NCBI GenBank assembly: GCA_030247675.1
Contig: JAOTRX010000002.1
Span: forward strand, 930,001-994,000
From: Desulforhopalus sp.
GTDB lineage: Bacteria > Desulfobacterota > Desulfobulbia > Desulfobulbales > Desulfocapsaceae
Length of the DNA stretch: 64,000 nucleotides
Reading direction: 5' to 3'
Positions 1 to 8,662 of this stretch are shown in pieces. The notes beneath the pieces are model-generated. The model ran no database searches. It saw only the letters and a program-made list of their open reading frames with translations, and was not told the origin of the DNA. Position numbers and translations under genes: made by a program. The number at the start of each line of letters is the position of its first letter. Position 1 is the stretch's first letter.

Positions 1-113
1 GCGACATGGACAGGCCGCAGGCCTTTTTCCCTTATGGCTTTTGGATAGAACTGGCCTGTTGAATAGCCATCGACGACAAGAGCAACGTTAAAGGACGTAA
101 TGTTTTGATCCAT
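1..113 (-). CDS. ATP-grasp domain protein, N-terminal fragment (runs off the window)
   Basis: Reading the minus strand from an ATG at 113 gives 37 open codons to the window edge. The peptide begins MDQNITSFNVALVVDGYSTG and continues QFYPKAIREKGLRPVHV. The hydrophobic strand followed by VDGYSTG and a basic helix leading to another strand is the typical first beta-alpha-beta unit of ATP-grasp ligases of the carbamoyl-phosphate-synthase-like type. A weak ribosome site (AGGA) lies about ten bases upstream. Only the pre-ATP-grasp part is visible, so the substrate cannot be judged. The gene is divergent from the porin. Confidence 0.6.
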   Translation of the reverse strand, partial: MDQNITSFNVALVVDGYSTGQFYPKAIREKGLRPVHV

Positions 114-251
114 GTTGATAATCCTATTTTTTTCAGCGTTACAGGTCTGACTTCATTTTTTTTGAAAATAAATGCGTTTCCTCTTTCATCGCCAATGAGG
201 GGAGAAAATGGCCGAAAAACTGCCCCCCTTCCCTAGGGTGACCAGCTTTTT

Positions 252-307
252 TATACCGCAAGGGTATAAATATGGTTTGCGCAGGCAAACTACTCATCTC
301 AGCTTTA
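252..307. repeat. Interspersed structured repeat, copy R1
   Basis: A ~56-base unit with two small hairpins: TATACC/GGTATA around a short loop (252-268), then GTTTGC-GCAG-GCAAAC (275-290), followed by CTCATCTCAGCTTTA. Closely related copies lie at 59423-59476 and 59477-59534, and a degenerate one near 11655-11695. A short minus-strand open frame over it (139-321) is most likely a by-product of the repeat. Confidence 0.65.
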
Positions 308-350
308 AAAAATTCCTCCAATCAATGAGAATATCATAAATTCAGAAATC

Positions 351-379
351 TTGACAAAAACTCGCGTCACGTTTAGCAT
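351..379 (+). promoter_or_regulatory. Sigma70-type promoter for the porin gene
   Basis: TTGACA at 351-356, a 17-base spacer, and TAGCAT at 374-379 (four of six matches to the -10 consensus). This leaves an untranslated leader of roughly 130 bases before the porin start at 517. The rest of the 114-516 stretch holds repeat R1 and nothing else I can identify. Confidence 0.55.
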
Positions 380-516
380 AGGCCGCACAAATCAAGTCTT
401 TGCTGGCTTTTTCCTGAAAAATTGAAAGGTTCTGCTGGTGGTCAGCGCATTGAGCCGGGCAAAGGATTAATGACTCCTCGCAAAGAGGGGTGAAACATCA
501 TCAAGAGAGAGAAAAA

Positions 517-1770
517 ATGAAGAAAATTATTGCCTCAGCGGTCGGTCTTATGCTCGTGGGCGGAATTGCGACAACCGCCTCCGCAGCATTGGAAAATCAG
601 TTCGGAGGATACTGGCGCACCCGTTTTACCTTTGAAGATAATTTCTCAGGTAGAGACACTGCAAGTACGCAATATGTGGATACACGTACCCATTTATACT
701 ACACGGCCAAATTCAGCGATGATTTCAAGTTTGTCAACAAATTTGAGTTCAATACCGGCTGGGGCGATACCACCGGTACACAAACGGTTGATGTCGACGG
801 TACAAGCTACAAGGTCAGCTCTTCAGGCCTTGGAGCAGGTGGGGATCTCGGCGCCGACGGCAAGGGCAACTGGAGAATCAAGAATTCCTATGCTGATTTC
901 AACGTGGGTTCCGCGCTGAATGCCAAGGTTGGTATTCAAGGTGCCGTTCTTGCCCGTGGCTTCCTCCTTGACGATGATTTCGCAGGTGTGACCCTTACTG
1001 GGAAATTTGGCAACGTCACTGTGCCGGTAGTTTGGATGAACTTGGATAACACCGAGGGTTACGGCTATGATATCGCTACCGCTTCCAGTATTGACCAGAA
1101 TATCCTGGCTGCATTGGCGGTTGTGCAAATCAACGACAAGATATCAGTTACCCCGTACTTCGTGTTCCACAACATTAAGGACGATGCCGCCGCCGATGAC
1201 AGCAAAAACTGGTATCTTGGTGCCGATGCCGACTTGAAATTCGGTGATGTCGCTGTTTGGGCCACCGGTATCTACAACGGCGGCGATGTCGCGGGTGTCG
1301 ATAACGTGGCATTCCTGGGTGCCGTTGGTGCTGATGCCGGCATCGTCCACGGTCAGTTCTTCTATGCCAGTGGCGATGACGGCAGTGATGCATCCGAGAA
1401 TAATACCTTCGTACAAGCTCCCGGTAGATCCTACTACTGGTCTGAGATCATGGGTTATGGTGTATTTGATAACAATTCCTCTAATGGGGCCCCTGCTGAC
1501 GGTATCAGCAACGTCTGGGCAGGCAACGCTGGTGTGACCATCAAACCGATGGACAAGCTGAAAATTGATGCTGATGTGTGGTATGCCTCCCTTGCTGAGG
1601 ATAATGCCGCCGGCGACACGGAACTCGGTTGGGAATTCGATGGCAAACTTAGCTATAATCTCTATGACAACCTGACCGCTGAGGCCGTTTTTGCATATCT
1701 TGTTTCCGGAGATGCTACAGGGGAAGAGGATGTGATGGAAGGTGGTTTGTGCTTGTCCCTTAAGTTCTAA
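517..1770 (+). CDS. Outer-membrane porin (Desulfo-type, 417 aa)
   Basis: The protein starts with a clear Sec signal peptide (MKKIIASAVGLMLVGG..ATTASA, cleavage near residue 23) and the mature part consists of alternating beta-strand segments rich in Gly, Asp, Asn and aromatic residues, ending in a C-terminal Phe (SLKF), the hallmark of beta-barrel assembly substrates. The mature N-terminus (LENQFGGYWRTRF) resembles the homotrimeric outer-membrane porins common in sulfate-reducing deltaproteobacteria. It should form a general diffusion channel. I chose ATG 517 rather than an upstream GTG at 490 because it directly starts the signal peptide and has a purine-rich site before it. A strong terminator follows, so it is monocistronic. 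Confidence 0.85.
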   Translation: MKKIIASAVGLMLVGGIATTASAALENQFGGYWRTRFTFEDNFSGRDTASTQYVDTRTHLYYTAKFSDDFKFVNKFEFNTGWGDTTGTQTVDVDGTSYKVSSSGLGAGGDLGADGKGNWRIKNSYADFNVGSALNAKVGIQGAVLARGFLLDDDFAGVTLTGKFGNVTVPVVWMNLDNTEGYGYDIATASSIDQNILAALAVVQINDKISVTPYFVFHNIKDDAAADDSKNWYLGADADLKFGDVAVWATGIYNGGDVAGVDNVAFLGAVGADAGIVHGQFFYASGDDGSDASENNTFVQAPGRSYYWSEIMGYGVFDNNSSNGAPADGISNVWAGNAGVTIKPMDKLKIDADVWYASLAEDNAAGDTELGWEFDGKLSYNLYDNLTAEAVFAYLVSGDATGEEDVMEGGLCLSLKF

Positions 1771-1805
1771 TTTGCGGCACGCATCAGCGAGTTTATATTG
1801 ACGGC

Positions 1806-1845
1806 AATAAGCCCGGTGGAGGAAACTTCACCGGGCTTATTTTTT
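1806..1845 (+). terminator. Rho-independent terminator after the porin
   Basis: A 13-bp stem (AATAAGCCCGGTG paired with CACCGGGCTTATT) with a short loop, followed by a T run at 1840-1845. It ends porin transcription. The remainder of 1846-2092 contains no gene I can support. Confidence 0.9.
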
Positions 1846-2092
1846 GGTATTGAACCTGAATTCCGGTAACCTGCCGGGCAGATTCAATATGAAAATCGCT
1901 CTAAAAAAGGCCGGATAGAAAACCGACACGGAGGTCAAGGTTTAGCGCCGGAAAGCAAATATCCTTGAAGCATCGGCATAGGTGAAAAGTAACACCAGGA
2001 TATTTGCGAAAGTTGCCATGATGCGATAGTCTTGGAATATCCAAGAGGGGAGCATTTTATCACCAAAAAATAATTATCACGGTATAGCAACT

Positions 2093-2605
2093 ATGCCTCA
2101 GCGCGACCTCACTGTTGTTGGAGATTTCCTCCGCTATGCCGGTATCTTGTTTGTGCCTTTTTGCATCCTGGGAGTTATATACTGCTTCTTCCAAGGCTTC
2201 TCATTTATGGCGCTGCTGGTCAACCCGCTCATCTACAGCGCCGGCATAAGTCTCATCATCATTGTCATTGTTTATGACGTCAACACCGTCCTTGGACTTG
2301 TCGGCCTCGCTCAGGAAGCACCGCTCAGCGTCCACATCAAATACGGCAAGGAAATCCAGGAAATCGGCATGCTCATGAGCATTGCCAATTTCACGTCAGC
2401 CCTGAAAAAGGTCGATCTCCTGCTACGCAAGGAGCCCGGATTTGCCCTGGCCCACAATTTGCGCGGGGAAATTTTATTGGAAGGATTTCAGCAGAACAGG
2501 CAGGCGCGGGAGTGTTTTGACCGGGCGATCAAGTTGTCCAAGCCGGAAGACGAAGAATACCGGATGGCGGTATCCTTAAAGGATTCCACCTATAAGTCTT
2601 CCTAG
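2093..2605 (+). CDS. Small membrane protein with TPR-like C-terminus (170 aa)
   Basis: Two hydrophobic segments (about residues 14-35 and 38-65) are followed by a soluble helical region. Residues 95-165 resemble tetratricopeptide repeats: a helix pair around LKKVDLLLRKEPGFALAHN, then GEILLEGFQQNRQARECFDRAIKLS, which fits the TPR spacing of A/G, L, A and terminal P/S positions. It probably anchors a protein-interaction module in the inner membrane with the TPR in the cytoplasm. No enzymatic motif is visible and no neighbour suggests a partner. The ribosome site before the ATG at 2093 is weak, so the start is moderately certain. Confidence 0.6.
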   Translation: MPQRDLTVVGDFLRYAGILFVPFCILGVIYCFFQGFSFMALLVNPLIYSAGISLIIIVIVYDVNTVLGLVGLAQEAPLSVHIKYGKEIQEIGMLMSIANFTSALKKVDLLLRKEPGFALAHNLRGEILLEGFQQNRQARECFDRAIKLSKPEDEEYRMAVSLKDSTYKSS

Positions 2606-2669
2606 TTCCACGCAGGAAACGCTTCCCGGCAGGTAAGAACGTCCCCCTCAGAAGAGGAGGACGTAGGCC

Positions 2670-2701
2670 GGCACGGGGGATCGGCCACCATCCCCCGTGC
2701 C
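2670..2701. terminator. Hairpin between convergent genes
   Basis: A perfect 12-bp stem (GGCACGGGGGAT / ATCCCCCGTGCC) with an 8-base loop sits between the ends of the TPR gene and the molybdopterin gene. There is no T run, so it may be a bidirectional stabilising or weakly terminating structure. Confidence 0.55.
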
Positions 2702-2708
2702 GTGTTCA

Positions 2709-4793
2709 TCAGGCCTTGCGGACGGTGACGAAGTGTTCTTGGTAGGCAATGGCCCCGCCGGCCTTATCCCACTTGTCGAGGCCGCCCTTCATGAAATTCT
2801 GGTCGGCAAGGCCCCTGCCGAAGGCGCGGCTCTCCACCGGCAGCTTATGGCCAAAACCGTGGATGATGAATACCGCCTCGGGGTGGATGAGGTCGGTGAC
2901 CTTAGCCACCGTTGTTTCCGAATAGTCCCTTTGCGATACCACGATCTTGTCGCCGTTGCTTATGCCGAGCTTTGCCGCCGCCTTGGAGTTGATCCACAGG
3001 GGGTTGATGGGCATCTGCTCAAAAAGCAGCGGGTTATTAACCGTATGCCCCTGGGTATGGATGGCGCAGCGGCCGAAGGTCAGGCGGAAGCTCCCTTCCG
3101 GCGGGGTTTCCGGGGCCTCGAAGGGCTTCAGCGATTGCAGTCCGGCCTTTTCCAGTTTTGCCGAGATGATCTCCAGCTTGCCGCTCGGCGTCTTGAATTT
3201 CAGCTTGTCCATATCGCGGTAGACCGGTTTGTCGGCGAGGTTGACCATACCGGTTTTGTTAAAGTCCTCGATGGCCACGCCGGTGCCCTGCAGCTGGAAA
3301 TTCCAGACGTCCTCCACCTTGTCGAAAACCAGTTCGGGCAGGCCGAGCCGCTTGGCCAGACCGCCGACGATCTGCCAGTCGGCCTTCGAGTCGTAGCGGG
3401 GCTCGATTGCCCGGTGGCGCACAAAGAACTGTGGTTTCAGGGCATTCTTGGTGGCGATGACGCTTTCCCGCTCCAGATACGGTGACAGGGGCAGGACGAC
3501 ATCGGAGTACCAGGCGGTGTCCGACCAGCTGAAGGTCACCGACACCAGGAGGTCGAGGTTGTCGAAGAGCTTCTTCAACCGCTCCGGATCGGGAAAGCCC
3601 ATCAGCGGGTCATGGCGGTAGGCGATATAGGCCTTGACCGGATAGGGGTCCTGGCTGCCGAAGGCCTCGTACATCAGGTGGGCGAGACCGGGGCCCTCTT
3701 CAAAGTGGGTGTAGCGCCAGCCGAGGCCGTCGGCGCGTTGGTCCTTTGGTTTCGGGTAGAGGTCGACAAAGGCCTTGAGGTCGTTTCGGCCGACGTCGCC
3801 CGGCTTGCTGACCAGAGGCATCCCACCCTTGACGCCGAAGGAGCCGAGCAGGGCGTTGATGATATAGGCGGTGCGGCAGACGTAAAACGAATCGCGGTAG
3901 CGGGCCGCCATCCAGCCGGGATGCCAGATCACCGCACCCTTGGCGGCGACCAGCTCGCGGACGAAGGCGCGCAGCGACGCCGGTTCGATACCGGTCTCGC
4001 CCTGTGCCCACTCCGGGCTGTAGGGTTCGATAAAGCTCTCCAGATCGCGCAGGCCCTCGATATAGCGGGCGGCGTATTTCTCGTCGAAAAGCCGTTTCTT
4101 GATGAGTTCGTGGATGACCGCCAGGTTGAAGGCATAGTCGGAGCCAGGGCGTACCTGAAAGTAGCGGGTGGCCTTGGAGGCGGTAATCGTCGCCCGGATA
4201 TCGATGACCGTCAGCTTGCAGCCGTTTTCCATGGCATCCATGAGGTTATTGACCTCCTGGACGTTGATCGCCTCGAAGATATTGCGCAGCTGCAGGACGA
4301 CGTGTTTGGCATTCTTCAGGTCGTAGGCCATGCTTTTTCGCCCCATGCCGGTGACCGACAAGCTGGCATGCTGGACGTTGCGGGCACAGGAGGAATCGTG
4401 GTTGCAGTAGTTGGGGCTGCCGAGGCCACGCAGCAGCGCCCGGTGCATATCGCGGAACGGGCCGCCGCGGTCGGTAAGGGCAATACCCTTGGCGCCGTAT
4501 TTGTCCTTGACCTCTTTCAATTTGTCGGCGACATAATCGAAGGCCTCGTCCCAGCTGACCTTCCGCCATTTGCCCTCGCCCCTTTCCCCGGCACGGATCA
4601 TTGGCGTCTGGGGTCGTTCCGGATCGGTGATCAGGGCGTTACCGGCGGCGCCGCGCGGACAGACCGCCCCCTTCATCGCCGGGACATGGGGATTCCCGGA
4701 GAGAAACGTCACCTGTCCGTCCTCGACCGTCACCTGGATTGGACAACGAACGGTACACATCCCGCATACACTGAACACTGATTTGGCAACCAT
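2709..4793 (-). CDS. Molybdopterin oxidoreductase, catalytic subunit (DMSO reductase superfamily, 694 aa)
   Basis: The N-terminus carries a [4Fe-4S] motif (VCGMCTVRCP, C-x2-C-x3-C, with a fourth Cys in GAVCPRG), then the Mo-bisPGD domains including WDEAFDYVADKL, and a putative molybdenum ligand in SPNYCNHDSSC near residue 140. The C-terminal molybdopterin dinucleotide-binding domain is seen around residues 575-690 (NNPLLFEQMPINPLWI, KLGISNGDKIVV). It most resembles the thiosulfate/polysulfide/arsenate reductase-like branch and catabolic formate dehydrogenase-like proteins. It has no Tat signal, so it is cytoplasmic. It is the last gene of an operon encoding Fe-S and flavin subunits, which probably form one NAD(P)H-linked complex with it. 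The substrate cannot be decided from sequence. The start has a good ribosome site (AAGGAG). Confidence 0.85.
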   Translation of the reverse strand: MVAKSVFSVCGMCTVRCPIQVTVEDGQVTFLSGNPHVPAMKGAVCPRGAAGNALITDPERPQTPMIRAGERGEGKWRKVSWDEAFDYVADKLKEVKDKYGAKGIALTDRGGPFRDMHRALLRGLGSPNYCNHDSSCARNVQHASLSVTGMGRKSMAYDLKNAKHVVLQLRNIFEAINVQEVNNLMDAMENGCKLTVIDIRATITASKATRYFQVRPGSDYAFNLAVIHELIKKRLFDEKYAARYIEGLRDLESFIEPYSPEWAQGETGIEPASLRAFVRELVAAKGAVIWHPGWMAARYRDSFYVCRTAYIINALLGSFGVKGGMPLVSKPGDVGRNDLKAFVDLYPKPKDQRADGLGWRYTHFEEGPGLAHLMYEAFGSQDPYPVKAYIAYRHDPLMGFPDPERLKKLFDNLDLLVSVTFSWSDTAWYSDVVLPLSPYLERESVIATKNALKPQFFVRHRAIEPRYDSKADWQIVGGLAKRLGLPELVFDKVEDVWNFQLQGTGVAIEDFNKTGMVNLADKPVYRDMDKLKFKTPSGKLEIISAKLEKAGLQSLKPFEAPETPPEGSFRLTFGRCAIHTQGHTVNNPLLFEQMPINPLWINSKAAAKLGISNGDKIVVSQRDYSETTVAKVTDLIHPEAVFIIHGFGHKLPVESRAFGRGLADQNFMKGGLDKWDKAGGAIAYQEHFVTVRKA

Positions 4794-4899
4794 GAAGTTC
4801 TCCTTACTCTAAGCTATGCCGGCAGCTGGTTACTGCGGCTTTAGTGCCTTACTCCGAAAATGCTGTCAGAAAAAAATGAAAATATAAATTTAAAAACAT

Positions 4900-4947
4900 T
4901 GTCATTCGAAACCCCACCAAGGCACGAATCCCCGCAAGGGGATGACA
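4900..4947. repeat. REP-like palindromic element
   Basis: The ends TGTCAT and ATGACA are inverted repeats and the interior holds a perfect hairpin ATCCCC-GCAA-GGGGAT. It lies in the 172-base gap between the molybdopterin and 2Fe-2S genes of one operon, where palindromic elements are often found. Only one clear copy is present in the window. Confidence 0.45.
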
Positions 4948-4965
4948 GTCCTTGGGTTGCGGGCC

Positions 4966-5745
4966 TTAGCCCGCCTTTGTAATTTGCTGGCGTGGCGGTT
5001 GTTTTCCCAAGACCTGCAGCCGGTTGGAAAAGAGCTTGGCGCAGTTGGCACAATACTGGTGATGTTCCTTGACCTGCGGATGGGGAGCGGTGCGTTCCTC
5101 CATCATGTGGATCTGTTTCTCGGTGGCGTAATACTTGCCGCAGCCCTGGCAGCGCAGGAGCGGATGGCGGCCGAAGACCCAGCCCCGTATCGATACGGTG
5201 CGAATGCCGCCGTCCTCCTGTACCGTGATCGCCTGGGTCGGGCAGATGTTGGCGCAGGTGCCGCAGCCGATGCAGCGGTCGGGGTCGGGGAGTACCATCT
5301 GCCTGCCGTCAACTTTTTCCATGTGCAGGGCCTCTTTGCCGATGATTTCCTTGCAAACCCGGATGCACAGGCGGCAGCGGATGCAGCCGTCGGGTGCCGG
5401 TGGCAGGGCGATGTTTTCCTGTTCGGCGAGATGACGAATCCGCTCTGCCATTGGGGCCATGGCGATGAGTTTTAACAGGGCCTTGCTGCGCGCCTGGAGA
5501 ACGTCGGGGCCCTCGGTCCACAGCCGCATGCCCTCCTTGACCCGGAGGATGCAGCTGAGCATGATCGTCCGTCCCCCCGAGACCTTCTCCACCGCCACGG
5601 CGCAGACCTTGCACGAGCCGGAGGGCTTGAGGGCCGGGTGATGGCAGAGGGTCGGGACATGGACACCTGCGCCCCGCGCGGCCTGCAGGACCGTGGTCCC
5701 TGCCTCGACGGGCACTTCCCGGTCGTTGATATAGATGGTTATCAT
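4966..5745 (-). CDS. 2Fe-2S / 4Fe-4S electron-transfer subunit (NuoG/HydB N-terminal-like, 259 aa)
   Basis: Residues 1-80 form a plant-type [2Fe-2S] domain with the cysteine pattern CHHPALKPSGSCKVC and a later Cys. About residues 118-180 hold two [4Fe-4S] ferredoxin clusters (CIRCRLCIRVCKE and CIGCGTCANICP). The C-terminus adds two CxxC pairs (CQGC, CANC) that look like zinc-ribbon or rubredoxin-like knuckles. This is the layout of the N-terminal part of NuoG and of the diaphorase-linked subunits of soluble hydrogenases and formate dehydrogenases. It would relay electrons between the flavoprotein and the molybdopterin subunit. The ribosome site GAGGAAG precedes ATG 5745. Confidence 0.85.
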   Translation of the reverse strand: MITIYINDREVPVEAGTTVLQAARGAGVHVPTLCHHPALKPSGSCKVCAVAVEKVSGGRTIMLSCILRVKEGMRLWTEGPDVLQARSKALLKLIAMAPMAERIRHLAEQENIALPPAPDGCIRCRLCIRVCKEIIGKEALHMEKVDGRQMVLPDPDRCIGCGTCANICPTQAITVQEDGGIRTVSIRGWVFGRHPLLRCQGCGKYYATEKQIHMMEERTAPHPQVKEHHQYCANCAKLFSNRLQVLGKQPPRQQITKAG

Positions 5746-5754
5746 CGTTCTTCC

Positions 5755-6201
5755 TCAGTCGTTCGGCGCGTCATGCAGCGCGTCAATATAAGTTTGCAGG
5801 TGCTGCACCTCGTCGTGCAGGCTGTTGATCTGGATCTGCAACAACCGGGTGAGGTTGACCACCAGGGTCGCGTCGCCGGCGGTCACCGGCAGGGATTGTA
5901 CGCCGGCCGCTGCCATGGTTTCGACGACTTCGGCAATCCTTGCCCCGGAGGTGACAAGCGGCAGCTGCCGGTGGAGTGCCGCGCGCAGCGGCCCGTTCCA
6001 GGCATGGTCGACCGCGCTTGCCGCAACCAGGGTACGCAGAACATCTTCGGCGGTCACCAGTCCCCGCAGTTTGCCATCGTCAACGAGGACCGCCCCCGTC
6101 TCTGCCCGGCATATCGCCCGCGCCGCCTCGGCGAGACTCTGCTCGGGGGCAAGGGTTTCCGCCTTCAGGGCACAGCTATGCAGGACCTTCTCCAGGCGCA
6201 T
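5755..6201 (-). CDS. CBS-pair protein (148 aa)
   Basis: Two CBS motifs are visible: residues about 5-60 (SCALKAETLAPEQSLAEAA ... TGAVLVDDGKLRGLVTAEDVLR) and 70-125 (LPLVTSGARIAEVVETMAAAGVQSLPV). CBS pairs bind adenine nucleotides and act as energy or redox sensors. The C-terminus (LLQIQINSLHDEVQHLQTYIDAL) is a short predicted coiled coil. It sits inside the Mo/Fe-S operon and could regulate the complex allosterically (inference). A longer start at 6228 exists, but ATG 6201 avoids overlapping the upstream gene. Confidence 0.75.
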   Translation of the reverse strand: MRLEKVLHSCALKAETLAPEQSLAEAARAICRAETGAVLVDDGKLRGLVTAEDVLRTLVAASAVDHAWNGPLRAALHRQLPLVTSGARIAEVVETMAAAGVQSLPVTAGDATLVVNLTRLLQIQINSLHDEVQHLQTYIDALHDAPND

Positions 6202-6206
6202 CCGGA

Positions 6207-6416
6207 CTACTCCAAAATCTCCAGACAATCCTGCGGCAGACGGAAGGTGCCTTTGTCTTCGAGGCTGACCTCGATGAGCGAATCCGGGTCGTTGATCTGG
6301 TTGTCGGGATCGGTGACCATGCCCCGGCTGCCGACCAGGCCGTTCATATACTCTTCCCAGCTTTCATCGCTGCTGCGCCTTGTTACCCGGACCATCTGTC
6401 CTTTGTGAAAAACCAT
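6207..6416 (-). CDS. Small acidic SH3-like protein (69 aa)
   Basis: Starting at ATG 6416 the protein is 69 aa: FHKGQMVRVTRR, then GLVGSRGMVTDPDNQI, then LIEVSLEDKGTFRLPQDCLEIL. The pattern of a basic first strand, a GxxG turn and repeated short strands resembles SH3-like/KOW or DUF-type beta barrels that accompany redox enzymes. The longer frame upstream of 6416 reads through the end of the flavoprotein gene and has atypical Arg/Pro-rich composition, so I rejected it. The ribosome site (GAAGGAGA) is good. Function unknown; position between the flavoprotein and the CBS gene suggests a complex accessory factor. Confidence 0.7.
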   Translation of the reverse strand: MVFHKGQMVRVTRRSSDESWEEYMNGLVGSRGMVTDPDNQINDPDSLIEVSLEDKGTFRLPQDCLEILE

Positions 6417-6439
6417 TATCTTCTCCTTCGTCGTCTTTT

Positions 6440-8605
6440 TCAGGTAGTCGCCATAATCGTGCCGCCGCCGTGATAGCCCTTTTTCCGCTGGCAGGCATCG
6501 CATAACGGTGCGGCGTCGCTTGCGGCGGAGGCGGCGAGGCGGCCGAGGCGGCCACGGATAAACTGCAGATACCGCGCCGTGCCGATGACCGCGCCGCAGC
6601 TGGTGCAAGAGATCAGGGGCTGGCGGCTGAGGATGGTGCCGCACAGGGTGAGAATCCGTTCTCCCCCGCGGTCCTCGATGCGCATTGCTCCGGTCGGGCA
6701 GTTGGCGGCACAGGCGCCGCAGCTGATGCAGCGCTCGCCGGTGTAGCGGAAATCGCTGATTTCCGGATGCTCAAACGATAGATACCCAAGGGCGAGGGCG
6801 TCGACCCCCATTTTCTCCTTGCAGATGGTGACGCACTTGCCGCAACGCCGGCAGATGTCGCAGCGCAGGCAGCGCCTGGCTTCCTCGCGGGTCTGGTTCT
6901 CGGAGTAGCCGAGTTCCACCTGCTGGAAGGTGGTGCGCCTGCGATCAAGGCCAAGCAGCGGCATCTCCGGCCGCTTCAGGGCCATCTTGGTATGCGCCGG
7001 GACGTCAATATAGGGGATGCGCTGCTGGCGCACCGGCACTGGCGGCAGGTTCGGCTGGGGGATGCCGGAGAGATAGCGATCGATAGCAATCGCCGCCCGT
7101 TTGCCGCCACCGATGGCCTCGATGACCGTTGCCGGACCGGTGACAGCGTCGCCGGCGGCGAAGATGCCGGGGATGCTGGTCTCCATGGTGATGGTGTTGA
7201 CGCGGATGGTGTCGCGGTGCGTCCAGGCAAGTTCCGGCATGGCGGTGAACCACTGTTGCTCGATGCGCTGGCCGATGGCGCTGATGATGGCGTCGGCCGG
7301 GATGTCGTAGTCACTGCCCTCGATTGGTTTTGGCGACTGGCGGTTCGAACCGGGAACGGTGACCAGTTTGGCCTTTAGGCAGCGCAGGGCGCGCAGCTTG
7401 CCGCTCTCGCCGGTCACCGCCATGGGCACGGTAAGCAGCTCGAAATGCACCCCTTCTTCCTCCGCCTGTTCCACCTCTTCGTGGTCAGCGGGCATCTCCT
7501 TTCTGGTGCGGCGGTAGGCGATGGTCACCTCCTCGCTACCCAGGCGCAGGCAGGTGCGGGCGGCGTCGATGGCGACGTTACCGCCGCCGATGACGATGAC
7601 TTTTTTGCCGGGACAGCGGCGCTCGCCAAGGGCGACCCGCTGCAGGAGGTCGATGGCCCCCTGTACCTGCGGGAAATCGTTTTCACCTTCGATGCCGAGG
7701 TTGAAGGCGGCATGGGCGCCGATGGCGAAAAAGAAAGACTCGAAACCCTCGGCGCGCAGATCGTCAAGATCGACATCCTTGCCAAAGCGGGTATTGTAGC
7801 GGAATTCGACGCCAAGTTCCTCGATTTTTGCCACCTCCCGGTCGATGATGTCGGAGGGCAGACGGTAGCGGGGGATACCGACCAGGATCATGCCGCCGGC
7901 CCGGGGCAGGGCCTCGACGACCCGTACTGAATGACCGTGCAGGGCCAGGTAGTAGGCGGCGCTGAGACCGCCGGGGCCGGCGCCGATAACGCAGACCTTG
8001 CGGCCGCTTCGCGGGGCCTGGCGGGGATTTTCGTAGCTGCCCCAGGACATCGCCCGCTCGGCGGCGAAGGCCTTGAGGAACTTGATCGACACCGGAGTAT
8101 CGATCCGCGCCCTGACGCACATCATCTCGCAGGGCCTAGTGCACACCAGACCGCAGACCCAGGGCAGCGGGTTATCGCGGCGGATGACGGCAATCGCCTC
8201 GTCGTCCCGGCCAAGGGCGATGAGCGACAGGTAGGTCGGCACGTCGATGCCTGCCGGGCAGGCCATCTGACAGGGGGCCGGGGTGAGATGGTCGCAGACC
8301 GAGGCGGCGCAGTTATGATTCCCTGCGTGGCTGCGAAAGACCTCGCTGTGTTCGGCCAGCCGGGCCGCCAGCCACTGGCCGGTGGCAGCGCCTTCCGGAT
8401 CGTCCTGAAAGGTGCGAAGTTCGATCACTCGTGCATCGATTGACGGCAGATGATCAGCACCGGCCCGCCCGGCGACGATGTCCTGGACGAGGGTGGCGAT
8501 TTCATCGACCAGACGACGGCTGCGTGGGTGAACCACCTTGCCCTCGGCGGGGATCTTCCTCAAGGCTAGCAGGGTCTCGTGGACCGGACAGACATTTGGA
8601 GTCAT
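6440..8605 (-). CDS. GltD/NfnB-like NAD(P)H:ferredoxin-type flavoprotein with N- and C-terminal Fe-S domains (721 aa)
   Basis: After a ~95-residue leader the protein has the Fe-S-binding N-terminal module of glutamate synthase beta-like enzymes (CDHLTPAPCQMACPAGIDVPTY and CGLVCTRPCEMMC). An FAD Rossmann motif GAGPGGLSAAYYLALHG follows near residue 210 and an NAD(P) motif IGGGNVAIDAAR near 345, with a second FAD contact GIFAAGDAV near 495. The C-terminus adds a bacterial ferredoxin-like part (CLRCDICRRCGKCVTIC, CISCGACAANCP) and a CxxC pair (CTSC ... CDAC). It should move electrons between NAD(P)H and Fe-S carriers and is probably the diaphorase of the molybdopterin complex. It is longer than GltD (about 470 aa), owing to the fused ferredoxins. 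Confidence 0.9.
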   Translation of the reverse strand: MTPNVCPVHETLLALRKIPAEGKVVHPRSRRLVDEIATLVQDIVAGRAGADHLPSIDARVIELRTFQDDPEGAATGQWLAARLAEHSEVFRSHAGNHNCAASVCDHLTPAPCQMACPAGIDVPTYLSLIALGRDDEAIAVIRRDNPLPWVCGLVCTRPCEMMCVRARIDTPVSIKFLKAFAAERAMSWGSYENPRQAPRSGRKVCVIGAGPGGLSAAYYLALHGHSVRVVEALPRAGGMILVGIPRYRLPSDIIDREVAKIEELGVEFRYNTRFGKDVDLDDLRAEGFESFFFAIGAHAAFNLGIEGENDFPQVQGAIDLLQRVALGERRCPGKKVIVIGGGNVAIDAARTCLRLGSEEVTIAYRRTRKEMPADHEEVEQAEEEGVHFELLTVPMAVTGESGKLRALRCLKAKLVTVPGSNRQSPKPIEGSDYDIPADAIISAIGQRIEQQWFTAMPELAWTHRDTIRVNTITMETSIPGIFAAGDAVTGPATVIEAIGGGKRAAIAIDRYLSGIPQPNLPPVPVRQQRIPYIDVPAHTKMALKRPEMPLLGLDRRRTTFQQVELGYSENQTREEARRCLRCDICRRCGKCVTICKEKMGVDALALGYLSFEHPEISDFRYTGERCISCGACAANCPTGAMRIEDRGGERILTLCGTILSRQPLISCTSCGAVIGTARYLQFIRGRLGRLAASAASDAAPLCDACQRKKGYHGGGTIMATT

Positions 8606-8662
8606 GGCAGGCTCTTCTTGGGGCGACTGGAGGAAATGCGCCCAAATATTGGTTCCAGCAAA

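Noticed and set aside
139..321. 60-aa minus-strand ORF upstream of the porin
   Set aside because: It runs through repeat R1 and its sequence comes from the repeat. No ribosome site or homology is visible.
2709..4793. The molybdopterin subunit as a Sec-containing formate dehydrogenase
   Set aside because: The frame is uninterrupted and the putative Mo ligand position is Cys (NYCNHDSSC), so no UGA is involved.
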